From contig NZ_UTVH01000016.1 of assembly GCF_900585905.1 (NCBI RefSeq), positions 186,001-250,000 of the forward strand: a stretch of 64,000 nucleotides of DNA, in the 5' to 3' direction. The notes beneath the pieces were generated by a model, which saw only the letters and a list, made by a program, of their open reading frames with translations, was not told the DNA's origin and searched no databases. The DNA is from Pseudomonas viridiflava (GTDB lineage: Bacteria; Pseudomonadota; Gammaproteobacteria; Pseudomonadales; Pseudomonadaceae). Positions 32,815-40,939 of this stretch are shown here, in pieces; position 1 is the first letter of the stretch, and the number at the start of each line of letters is the position of its first letter. The position numbers were made by a program, and so were the translations under genes.

Positions 32815-33984
32815 TCAGGTTTTGCTCGCCTTGTTCAGCGAGTGGATACACGGCGAGACGAACAAGTTGCCGCGATAGGCACCAGCCAGGGTTTTAGCCG
32901 CGACGATCATCCACATGACAGTCAGCATCAACACCAGCACCACGCCAAAGAAGCTAAAGAACGTGAGGTGCAGCATAGAGCCCAATTTGAGGGTTGTTAC
33001 GGCGTACACTCCCAGCGGAAAGGTGAAGCCCCACCAGCCGAGGTTGAAGGGAATGCCCTCCCTAAAGTAGCGCCCGGTAATTAGCAGCGCCAATACCATC
33101 CACCACAATCCCAGCCCCCAGAACAGCACACCACCGATCAAGCCAATGCCCTCGGCTACGCCGCCGATGCTTGCCATTCCATGAGCAGCAAAGATTGCTG
33201 GAGCATCGTTGCCCAGCAGCAACATCCCCAAAGCCCCGGTACCGATCGGCCCTAAAGACAGCCAGCTCGATGCTGCCATGCTTTCATGAGGTAGTTTGTG
33301 CAGCGCCATGCGCAGTAACAGGATCACCAGTATGCTCAAGGCGACGGGCACCGAGTAGGCCCACAGCACGTAGCTGGTGATGAGCATGGTGAACTGTGCG
33401 CTCGCATCAGCGAGGTGCGGAGCCAATAGACCGCCACTGGCGGCAGCCACCTCAGCCGCAACTACTGGCAGCAGCCATACCGCTGTCATCTGATCAATGC
33501 TGTGCTGCTGGCGAGTAAACATCATATACGGGATCAGCACCCCGCAGGCCAATGCCATGGTGACATCGATCCACCACAACACTTCCGCTAAAGCGACTAC
33601 CCCACCCCCCCAGCGTGGCAAACCATAAAGGAGAAAACCGTTGATGATGGTCGCCAATCCCATGGGGATAGTTCCAAAAAACATCGATACAGTGGAGTGG
33701 CCGAAGATCTGTTTGGCCTCGTCGAAGAACAATACCCAACGGCTCGCGTACATCAGCGTAAACAGGCAAAACAGCACGATATTAAAAAACCACAAGGCTT
33801 CCCCTAACGCTTTGGGCCACTGCGCAACAAAGGGCAGTTGGCCCAGAGCCAGCGCCAGAATCCCGGTGCCCATCGTGGCGGCGAACCAGTTGGGTGTGAA
33901 CTGCCGGATCGCTTCTCGTGGATTGGACAAAGCCGCCAGTGGATGGCTGCCGCCCATTATAGCTGCGAGTCGTGTCTCACTCAT
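32815..33984 (-). CDS. SLAC1/TehA-family anion transporter
   Basis: 389 residues, ten predicted membrane segments. FTPNWFAATMGTGILALALG at the N-terminus and the repeated GxxxFF / GLGLWWMVLALLIT elements are typical of the TehA/SLAC1/Ssu1 family, which export anions such as sulfite, malate or tellurite-related ions. The closest functional guess is sulfite or a dicarboxylate. It is divergent from a CysB/CysL-type LysR gene, with a palindromic site between them. Confidence 0.87.
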   Translation of the reverse strand: MSETRLAAIMGGSHPLAALSNPREAIRQFTPNWFAATMGTGILALALGQLPFVAQWPKALGEALWFFNIVLFCLFTLMYASRWVLFFDEAKQIFGHSTVSMFFGTIPMGLATIINGFLLYGLPRWGGGVVALAEVLWWIDVTMALACGVLIPYMMFTRQQHSIDQMTAVWLLPVVAAEVAAASGGLLAPHLADASAQFTMLITSYVLWAYSVPVALSILVILLLRMALHKLPHESMAASSWLSLGPIGTGALGMLLLGNDAPAIFAAHGMASIGGVAEGIGLIGGVLFWGLGLWWMVLALLITGRYFREGIPFNLGWWGFTFPLGVYAVTTLKLGSMLHLTFFSFFGVVLVLMLTVMWMIVAAKTLAGAYRGNLFVSPCIHSLNKASKT

Positions 33985-34066
33985 TTTCGCGCTCCCGCTT
34001 CAGTGTGCCTTCAATATGACATGGTTGAAGTATAGCTTGATGGGCATAGCGGTAAAAACGGATAGT

Positions 34067-34085
34067 ATAGGTTTATATTACCTAT
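34067..34085. promoter_or_regulatory. Palindromic operator between transporter and LysR gene
   Basis: ATAGGTTTATATTACCTAT is a 6-7-6 inverted repeat of the T-N11-A type bound by LysR proteins, located in the 117-base divergent gap 17 bases before the LysR start. Confidence 0.6.
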
Positions 34086-34101
34086 TAAGAAGGTAGATTA
34101 C

Positions 34102-34998
34102 TTGAAGCTAAGCCTACGCCAGCTACAAATTTTCTGCGCCGTCGCGCAGCACGGTAGCACCACCAGCGCCGCCATTTCGGTATCACTGTCCCAATCTGCA
34201 ACCAGCGCCGCACTGAACGAGTTGGAAAGCGCCTTGGATACCAGGCTGTTCGACCGTGTAGGCAAGCGTTTAGTGCTGAACGATAACGGCCATGCCTTAC
34301 TGCCTCAAGCCAGAAGGATGCTTGAGAATGCACAACAGATAGAGGCCAGTTTCTTACCCGGCCATGCCGGGCTGAAGACACGCTTGCGGGTAGGATGCAG
34401 TACCACGATAGGCAATTATGTTCTGCCATTAATTCTCGGTGAGCTACGTCAATCAACACCACATTTGAGGGTCGATGTCGACATGGCCAACAGCATGGCT
34501 ATCGCAAGAAGAGTCGCTGATTTCGAGATTGATATGGGCCTGATCGAGGGGCCTTGCCACCTGCCCGAACTCAGTGCCGAGCCTTGGCTTATTGATGAGT
34601 TGCTTATTGTCGCAGGCCAACGGCACCCCTTGGCACTAAAGCAGCAGGTCACACTTGATGATCTTCGTACCGCTGAATGGCTACTGCGCGAGCCAGGTTC
34701 TGGTACCCGTGAAGAAGTCGAACAATTGCTGCTGCGTCATTTGCACGATCTCGCCGAAACGCGCCAGATCGGCAGTTCGGAGGCCATCAAGCATACCCTC
34801 GCACAAGGCATTGGCATCAGTTGCCTGTCCCGCTGGGTCGTTCGGGATCTACTGGCCTCTGAAGTTCTGGTTGAACTGCCGCACGCGTTGCCTGCACTGA
34901 CCCGACGTTTTTTTCTGATCCGCCACCGGGACAAATACATCTCGCCTGGGCTTGAGCGATTCTGGGAAAACTGCAGTCAATTCGTGAGCCAGGAATAG
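34102..34998 (+). CDS. LysR-family transcriptional regulator (CysL/YeiE-like)
   Basis: 298 residues. The N-terminal helix-turn-helix (LRQLQIFCAVAQHGSTTSAA, then SQSATSAALNELESALDTRL) is followed by a substrate-binding domain (RVGCSTTIGNYVLPLILGEL). It resembles the CysL/YeiE branch associated with sulfite or anion metabolism, consistent with the divergent SLAC1 transporter being its target. The start is TTG 34102, with AAGAAGG nine bases upstream. Confidence 0.88.
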   Translation: MKLSLRQLQIFCAVAQHGSTTSAAISVSLSQSATSAALNELESALDTRLFDRVGKRLVLNDNGHALLPQARRMLENAQQIEASFLPGHAGLKTRLRVGCSTTIGNYVLPLILGELRQSTPHLRVDVDMANSMAIARRVADFEIDMGLIEGPCHLPELSAEPWLIDELLIVAGQRHPLALKQQVTLDDLRTAEWLLREPGSGTREEVEQLLLRHLHDLAETRQIGSSEAIKHTLAQGIGISCLSRWVVRDLLASEVLVELPHALPALTRRFFLIRHRDKYISPGLERFWENCSQFVSQE

Positions 34999-35155
34999 CT
35001 AGACCTATTTATAAAACAGGTAAGAGCTACCAAAAAAAGTTGTTTCCGGAATTTATCAACGACGCATAAAGTCAACTCATTGCCTTGCAGCGATGAACGA
35101 GTTATATATGCCAAGGCGCGACTGGATGCCTTGCTTACCCTATGAGGAAACTCTG

Positions 35156-36148
35156 ATGAATGTGATAAAGAAAACCGTCACAGCCCTGACGTTGGGTGTT
35201 GCGTTGGCCGCATCGATGAGCGCGTGGGCCGCGCAAGATCGCTGGACGTTTGACGGCGATATTCACAACAACTCGCTGGCCGTCAGCCCTGATGAAACGA
35301 CGGCGGTGGTCTCTTACAGTCAGCGTCCAGATGTAGTGGTTTATGATTTGAAAACCGGTAAGGTTCGCCAGGTTCTCACCGGCTACGTCACGCCGCGAAA
35401 TATTGTGTTTTCGCCAACTGGCGATGTGTTCTACCTCTCCGACAGCAGTTTGGGGGTCGTGCGCAAGATTGACACCAAGACTTTAAAAGTGATCGCAGAT
35501 ATTCCGTTGGGCGCAGGTGCTTTTGGTACCACACTCAGCAAGGACGGAAGCCTGCTCTACGTCAACAATGAAGCGGCCAGCACGCTGTCGGTCATTGACC
35601 TTGATCACCAGCGGCCAGTAGCTGTGGTACCTGGCTTCTCCCAACCGCGCCAGGGCATCCGAGTAAGCCCTGACGGCAAAACCGTCTATGTCACCAACTT
35701 TCTTGGGGACAAAATTACCCTGGTCGACAGCAAGACCAATACGATTGAAGGTGAGATCACTGGCTTCAACAAGTTGCGCGCCATCTCCATATCGGCGGAC
35801 GGCAATACGCTGTACGCGGCTAACAGCGGCAGTAACAGCATCGCAGTTGTCGACACTCAAAAACGCGCCATCACAACCACCGTCATGGTTGGCAAAGACC
35901 CCTACGGCGCAGCCCTCACTCCAGACGGGCTGCACGTCTACTCGGGTAACCTCGGTGACAACAGCCTTTCAGTGATCGACACCAAAACGCTGAAAGTGAC
36001 CACCACTGTGACCGGTTTGAAGGCACCCCGCCAGGCCATTGTCTTCACCAAAGACAAGTCGAAGGCGTATGTCCTCAATGAGGACTTGAGTATCTCCACA
36101 GTCGATCTCGACAGCAACAAGGTGGTGTCGACGCTCAAGGCCGACTGA
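35156..36148 (+). CDS. Periplasmic YVTN beta-propeller protein (YncE-like)
   Basis: 330 residues with a Sec signal peptide (KKTVTALTLGVALAASMSAW, cleavage after AWA). At least six propeller repeats of the pattern SPDGKTVYVTN / STLSVIDLD / SNSIAVVDTQ. Such proteins are periplasmic, and YncE binds DNA in vitro, but the physiological role is unclear. ATG 35156 follows GAGGAAA. The gene stands alone, between the LysR gene and a small secreted protein. Confidence 0.88.
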   Translation: MNVIKKTVTALTLGVALAASMSAWAAQDRWTFDGDIHNNSLAVSPDETTAVVSYSQRPDVVVYDLKTGKVRQVLTGYVTPRNIVFSPTGDVFYLSDSSLGVVRKIDTKTLKVIADIPLGAGAFGTTLSKDGSLLYVNNEAASTLSVIDLDHQRPVAVVPGFSQPRQGIRVSPDGKTVYVTNFLGDKITLVDSKTNTIEGEITGFNKLRAISISADGNTLYAANSGSNSIAVVDTQKRAITTTVMVGKDPYGAALTPDGLHVYSGNLGDNSLSVIDTKTLKVTTTVTGLKAPRQAIVFTKDKSKAYVLNEDLSISTVDLDSNKVVSTLKAD

Positions 36149-36475
36149 TTGAACAGCGCAGGCCTTCATGGGGGCCTGCTGATACTCCACGACCAAGTGA
36201 ATAATAATGAGTGAAAATGATGAGTCCTGGATGATGGATCGCCGTCGCTCATTGAGATGAGCCAGTGATGCGTGACCGTGAGCGTCGCTTTGCTCAATTG
36301 AGGAAGGCATAGGGTCCGGGGGGGGGGAGCCCAGCATTCCAGCAAAAAATGATATCGGGACGTTTTTTCTACGGAATCGAATTAACCTGTTTGTGGCTCG
36401 TCTACTGTCTGATCGCTTGCCGTTTCAAAAGCAGGTGGGTCTTCTAAAAATTAAAAATGACCAAAGGAAATACAT

Positions 36476-36856
36476 ATGTTCAAAAAGATGATTCTCACCG
36501 TCGCTGTTGCCGCCAGCTGCATGTCGGGTTTGGCGCTCGCCGATGCGCCAGTCAAGCTTGCTGAAACGGACAAGGGAAAAGTACTCGTAGACGTGAAAGG
36601 AATGACTCTTTATACCTTCGGTAAGGACACCTCGGGCAAGTCGGTCTGCAATGGGCCATGCGCTTCAAACTGGCCACCTTTACCGGTATCCGCAGACGCG
36701 AAAGCGGGTCATGATTACTCTGTCGTCACTCGAGACGATGGCACAAAACAATGGGCATACAAAGGCATGCCACTTTACAGCTGGGTCAAAGATACCAAGC
36801 CAGGGGATACAACCGGTGACGGCGTCAACCAAGTCTGGCACGTTGCCAAGCCGTAA
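36476..36856 (+). CDS. Periplasmic Yx(FWY)xxD-motif protein
   Basis: 126 residues with a signal peptide (ILTVAVAASCMSGLALA, cleaved before DAPVKLAE). It has two Yx(FWY)xxD motifs, YTFGKD and YSWVKD, and the CNGPCASNWPPL segment of the COG4315/PF03640 family (secreted, possibly redox-active through the Cys pair). AAAGGAAATACAT lies upstream. A run of ten G residues occurs in the preceding intergenic region at 36318-36327. Confidence 0.88.
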   Translation: MFKKMILTVAVAASCMSGLALADAPVKLAETDKGKVLVDVKGMTLYTFGKDTSGKSVCNGPCASNWPPLPVSADAKAGHDYSVVTRDDGTKQWAYKGMPLYSWVKDTKPGDTTGDGVNQVWHVAKP

Positions 36857-37336
36857 CGTCAAATAATTAATAGGCTGGCTTACGCCACTGGCTTTGTCAG
36901 TGGCGCAAACCAGAAGAATACACACCTGATATTTTCGCCAACATACAGCCGCCGCGCCTCATAAATCTTTTGATGGATCATTTCAACGAAAAATGGGGCC
37001 GAGGTACGGTACACCTTGGACGTATTCCCGTAACGCCAGCCTGAGGATTTCGTTTGGCCGGGAGTCTGTGACGATGCGCATGGTGGTTCCATCCAGCCGC
37101 TAGTGGACCGATATTCTGAGGCAACGCCAATTAGAACGGTAGGGCATCGTAAATATGCGGGCGAAGGTCTGCTTATGGCCGAAAGCTGCCGTTAATAAGC
37201 CGACCAACAGGCGTCGCTTTATTGGTTGGTGCGCATGGCTTACAACTCAAACAAGGGTATGGTTTTGGGCGTATCAAACCGGCCCGCACAGCGCTACCTT
37301 CAGCATCTAACAAACGTACGCTGAGGAGTCGAAACA
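36857..37336. other. 480-base stretch without a recognised gene
   Basis: I see no convincing coding frame, repeat or RNA here. Confidence 0.5.
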
Positions 37337-37543
37337 GTGGATACTGAACGAGGTGTTGAGGAATGGAACGGTCGATGGTCGATCGTTGCCGGACGTGCTG
37401 TATGCACTGGCTGCATGGAAAGCCAAGCGCTGGAAGACTGCGAAAGCCCCTTTCTACATGCCGACACCTGTCCAGCCAGCGATGTGGAAGGTCATCATCC
37501 ATGGGCAGCGTTGCACCACATCCTCGGCAGTGCGCGTGGGTGA
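37337..37543 (+). CDS. Small Cys-rich hypothetical protein (68 aa)
   Basis: A GTG start at 37337 has GAGGAG nine bases upstream. The product DTERGVEEWNGRWSIVAG, then CTGCMESQALEDCESPFLHA, then PWAALHHILGSARG has a C-x2-C plus downstream C/H spacing that could bind zinc. The composition and a good ribosome site favour a real gene. It is similar to small proteins I have seen in Pseudomonas integrative elements, but no name is assigned. Confidence 0.45.
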   Translation: MDTERGVEEWNGRWSIVAGRAVCTGCMESQALEDCESPFLHADTCPASDVEGHHPWAALHHILGSARG

Positions 37544-37571
37544 GCTGCCGCTTAGGCCTCGATCACTTCAA

Positions 37572-38534
37572 TTAATACTTCACTTTATAGGTGGGTGAAT
37601 CCTCCGGCCGGTTCTCCCGCCGATCGTAGATCTTGGTCGTGCTGATGTTGGCATGACCCAGCCAGGCCTGGACCTTGGCGATATCGGCTTCATGCTCCAA
37701 GGCGTTGGTGGCTGCCGTTGCTCGGAGTCCATGAACCCCAAGGCCGTCGACCTCAATCCCGGCCTTTTTCGCGTAGGCCGTGACGACGGCATAGATGCCG
37801 TTTGCCGTGATACCGGCGCCGGTCAATTTACCTCGCAGCGGCATGAACAGTGGCACCTTCCGTTCGGCCAGATGATGCTCTGAGTTTTCCAGGTACTGAT
37901 GAATACGCCCGGCTGCGATCGGGTGCAACGGGAGGTATCGCACCTTGCCGCCCTTGCCGTGAACCTTCAGATGCTGAATACCGCGGCGCTCCTGAATGTC
38001 GCTAACCTGCAGCAGCGCCGCTTCTTCACGGCGCAGTCCGTGATAGAGAAGAACAGCCAATAGCGCCCGGTCGCGCTGCCCTTTAAGTGTTGTTTCATCC
38101 GGCGCCTCGAGCAGCGCCTTCGCCTGGTGGTCACCCAACGCCGGCGTCTTGCCTTCATTGCTTTCTATCCTGGGACGTTTTACCCCATGCACTGGATTGC
38201 CGCCGGCGATCGCATTGTTCTCCAGGAGGTGATCAAAGAGGCTGGCCAGCGCGGCCAATTTGCGCCGGATCGTGGCTCCGGCCAAACCGCGATGCTCGAG
38301 CTGGGCGCGCCAGGCTAAAACATGCGATCGGGTCACGACCCGAAATTCATCGGCCGAAGCCAAGCCGACAAAACTACAGAAGTCTTCCAGGTCGTTTTGG
38401 TAAGCACGTCGTGTTCGAGGGTTGTCCAGGTTGGCAAACCACTCGACCGCGGCCGGAACCTTGGCCAGCGTCTGAAATTCGACCGACGTGAGCCGACGCT
38501 GATCATTCGTATGGTTTTTCGTCAGTTCCTGCAT
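37572..38534 (-). CDS. Tyrosine recombinase/integrase of the island
   Basis: 320 residues. An N-terminal SAM-like core-binding domain (FANLDNPRTRRAYQNDLEDF) precedes the catalytic domain with R (YHGLRREEAALL), K (HGKGGKVRYLPL), HxxR (GVHGLRATAATN), H (WLGHANISTT) and the nucleophile Tyr (KIYDRRENR). It is the likely integrase that recombines the 52-bp att cores. XerD-like in length, and 2.3 kb from the right att. The start is taken at ATG 38534; a GTG at 38585 is possible. Confidence 0.9.
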   Translation of the reverse strand: MQELTKNHTNDQRRLTSVEFQTLAKVPAAVEWFANLDNPRTRRAYQNDLEDFCSFVGLASADEFRVVTRSHVLAWRAQLEHRGLAGATIRRKLAALASLFDHLLENNAIAGGNPVHGVKRPRIESNEGKTPALGDHQAKALLEAPDETTLKGQRDRALLAVLLYHGLRREEAALLQVSDIQERRGIQHLKVHGKGGKVRYLPLHPIAAGRIHQYLENSEHHLAERKVPLFMPLRGKLTGAGITANGIYAVVTAYAKKAGIEVDGLGVHGLRATAATNALEHEADIAKVQAWLGHANISTTKIYDRRENRPEDSPTYKVKY

Positions 38535-38925
38535 ATTGTTCTCATCATTGGCTATCCTGCAATCGTTCTCAAAGCTTTCGGTCACAAAATCATCGCTATA
38601 TCAGTCCTCCGTTGCTAAAACCGATAAACGGCAATAATTGGTGATAACCTATTTTATTGCTAGTTATAGGTGGCTATCCATTTCCGCGTAGGCGCTTTGA
38701 CTGCTGTCAGAAGGATAGCTGTATTCCGCGAAGAGCGGCTATGCGCGTCACGAAACCTCGATGGTCTATCGAGGGCCCGACGTTGTGCGTGAGATTGAGG
38801 TCAACCGGCGCAGCCTGACTAGACGCATGCTATCTGTACACGCAGTTTGACTTAAGCCAATCGACTAGACATGAAGGCTTCCCGTCCAGAGGTCGGCTAA
38901 CGAAATAGCTTCGCAAACTCTACTC

Positions 38926-38962
38926 AGGAGCAAAAATTCGTCATGACGAATTTTTTGCTCCT
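38926..38962. repeat. Extended palindrome around TTCGTCATGACGAA
   Basis: A near-perfect 37-base inverted repeat: AGGAGCAAAAA and TTTTTTGCTCCT flank TTCGTCATGACGAA (38937-38950). It could act both as an operator and, because of the T-run after the stem, as a terminator for rightward transcription. It lies in the 580-base gap between mobC and the integrase, where no gene is seen. Confidence 0.75.
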
Positions 38963-39115
38963 GTCACCAATCAGCTAAATTTTTCGCCATGTGAACGCTG
39001 GTGGCCGAATCTGCGCGGTGAGTTATAGCCGTGAACGTTTACACGTCTAAGTTTCGCGAGTAATGCTCCACCGTTCCAAGCTCGCCCGGATAGCGTCGCT
39101 CACGACTTTTGTATG

Positions 39116-39601
39116 CTAATTTATCAGTCGGCTGAGTGCCTCGATCCGCTCGACGGTGATCGGCTCGTAGGTAACTTCATTCAAGCGCCGAGCAACTTGA
39201 TTCAGGTTTCGACCCAGTGCGAGCAACTGGTAATTGGATTCCCCCAATGCATAAATTTCGGACATGCCAAATTGCGGCTCATGAGTTAAGCCAGTTCGGA
39301 TGGAATCAACAACCCAGCGCCGCATAGAACAGCGCTCGACATGGGAACGCTCTTTCACGGCAGCTTTTTCAGAAGCTGTCAGCAAGAGTTCAAAGCGTTG
39401 CTTTGGCTCCTTGGCTGCTTCTGTTTGTCGGTACACCCTGGGGGCTGGCAAAGCATCAGCGCTTTTTAGCTGTTGCTCTATGGCCTCTTTAATAGCCGAG
39501 CTGGGAGCACGACCAAGGCTTTCGCAATAAGCCTCCTGTCGGTCTTTGAGTTCAGGCCCTAGCTTGACACTTAGAATCGGTAACTTCTTTTCAACACTCA
39601 T
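39116..39601 (-). CDS. MobC-like plasmid mobilisation protein
   Basis: 161 residues. The C-terminal motif ALGRNLNQVARRLNE (near residues 124-138) is the MobC/MbeC relaxosome-accessory signature (GxNLNQxARxxN), and the N-terminal half is ribbon-helix-helix-like (LPILSVKLGPELKDRQEAYC). MobC proteins help relaxase open oriT. No relaxase gene follows, so the mob region is incomplete here. ATG 39601 was chosen over 39634 because MSVEKKLP is a typical start. Confidence 0.82.
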   Translation of the reverse strand: MSVEKKLPILSVKLGPELKDRQEAYCESLGRAPSSAIKEAIEQQLKSADALPAPRVYRQTEAAKEPKQRFELLLTASEKAAVKERSHVERCSMRRWVVDSIRTGLTHEPQFGMSEIYALGESNYQLLALGRNLNQVARRLNEVTYEPITVERIEALSRLIN

Positions 39602-39706
39602 AACGCGAACCCTAAATCGGCCCCAACGGGCCAAGTGGAATACAGAATGTATGACACTTTACCGGCGAACAGCCTATCCTGCACTAGTACTTCGTGACAA
39701 TAAAAA

Positions 39707-39846
39707 CTTCGTCATGACGAAGAACTAGGAAGTTATTGTTCGACGGTTTAACCAAAGTTATATAGTTGGTTTGCCAATATATAGTGTTTTGGTTCTAGCT
39801 GATGCGTCACTAGCTTTTGGACAGAGAAATACTTCGTCATGACGAA
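39707..39846. repeat. Two repeated palindromes upstream of mobC
   Basis: CTTCGTCATGACGAAG at 39707-39722 and TTCGTCATGACGAA at 39833-39846, about 125 bases apart. Each is followed some 50 bases later by a similar stretch (TTGGTTTGCCAA...GTTTTGGTT; TTGGCTCGCCAA...GTTTTTGGTT). Together with the copy at 38937 they look like binding sites for one element-encoded regulator, perhaps MobC itself. Confidence 0.75.
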
Positions 39847-39975
39847 ATTTCCTGGACGGTCGGTACTTCAGATAATGGAGCCTTGATGAGATAATTGGCT
39901 CGCCAAAACATAGGTTTTTGGTTTCTCAAACGAACGCTGAAACCGCCTCGCTGATGCTGTTTGCATTATGGGCGC

Positions 39976-40015
39976 GGCCCCTAAAAGACGGGGCCTACAC
40001 CGGGTAAGACTGGCG
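39976..40015. other. Candidate oriT
   Basis: A hairpin GGCCCC-TAAAAGAC-GGGGCC (39976-39995) is followed by TACACCGGGTAAGACTGGCG, which recalls the hairpin-plus-nic arrangement of mobilisable plasmids (IncQ nic regions contain GGTAAGTGCG). It lies between the mobC and trbJ-like genes. The assignment is tentative. Confidence 0.35.
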
Positions 40016-40121
40016 CATAGTCACCCCAAGAACGGCAACGCCGTGCCGGGTGCGATTCCTAAACAGATCGACAGGCCGGACAGACGGCCCAGCGCTCACC
40101 ATTTCTAATGGAGAGGTGACT

Positions 40122-40841
40122 ATGGATCTGTTTAAGTGTCCGGCTCGTATGGGCAAGCAGCCGCTTCGTATTGCTGCCGCATTTTCATCGTTGATGTGTG
40201 CGCAGCAGTGCTTTGCACAAATTCCTGTAACCGTTACCAGCCAGGTAACCGAATCCCCGATGACTATCGCTGAGTTTGCTTCTAACTCCACCCGTTGGAG
40301 CCAGCAGGTCCAACAGATGGCTTCTCAGATTGACCAGATGAAGCAGCAGTACGGGGCGATCACTGGCTCGCGAGGGCTCGGAAGAGTGTTCGATGATCCT
40401 CAGCTCCGAGAGTATCTGCCTCAAGAATGGCAAGCGGTGTATGACTCAGTGAAACGTGGCGGTTATACAGGCATAGATGGCCGTGCGGAGACGATCTATG
40501 CAGATAACAAGGTGTTCGATGCATGCCAAAGTTTCACTCAGGATGAACAACGTACTGCCTGCCAGGCGCAAGCCGTAAAACCATCACAGGACAAGGCTTT
40601 CGCATTGGATGCCTATGATCAAGCCAAAGGTAGGCTGCGTCAGCTTGATCAGCTCATGGGGCAAATTGATAAAACCCAAGACCCCAAAGGTATCGCCGAG
40701 CTACAGGGGCGCATTGCTGCAGAGCAAGCAATGATTCAAAACGAGCAGACCAAGTTGCAGATGTTCCAAATGGTGGCTCAGGCAGAGGACAGGTATAGCG
40801 GCAACCCCCCAAAAACACAAAAGCCGCGCAATGCGCGGCTT

Positions 40842-40844
<3 letters not shown>
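40122..40844 (+). CDS. VirB5/TrbJ-like type IV secretion protein
   Basis: 240 residues with a signal peptide (RIAAAFSSLMCAQQCFA, then QIPVTVTSQ), followed by long helices (TRWSQQVQQMASQIDQMKQQ, EAMIQNEQTKLQMFQMVAQA). This is the layout of P-type TrbJ/VirB5 minor pilus subunits. GGAGAGG precedes ATG 40122. The last ten codons run through the tRNA terminator, and the stop TGA lies on the first bases of the att core, so the C-terminus may be truncated. No other trb genes follow. Confidence 0.75.
40811..40842 (-). terminator. Terminator of the tRNA gene
   Basis: On the minus strand the perfect stem AAAGCCGCGCA / TGCGCGGCTTT is followed by TTGTGTTTTT, just past the tRNA 3' end. It overlaps the end of the trbJ-like frame on the other strand. 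Confidence 0.85.
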
Positions 40845-40924
<80 letters not shown>

Positions 40925-40939
40925 TCAGTAGGCCGCGGA

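Noticed and set aside
36310..36330. Run of ten G as a phase-variation tract
   Set aside because: It lies between genes, over 140 bases from the next start codon, with no promoter elements seen around it.
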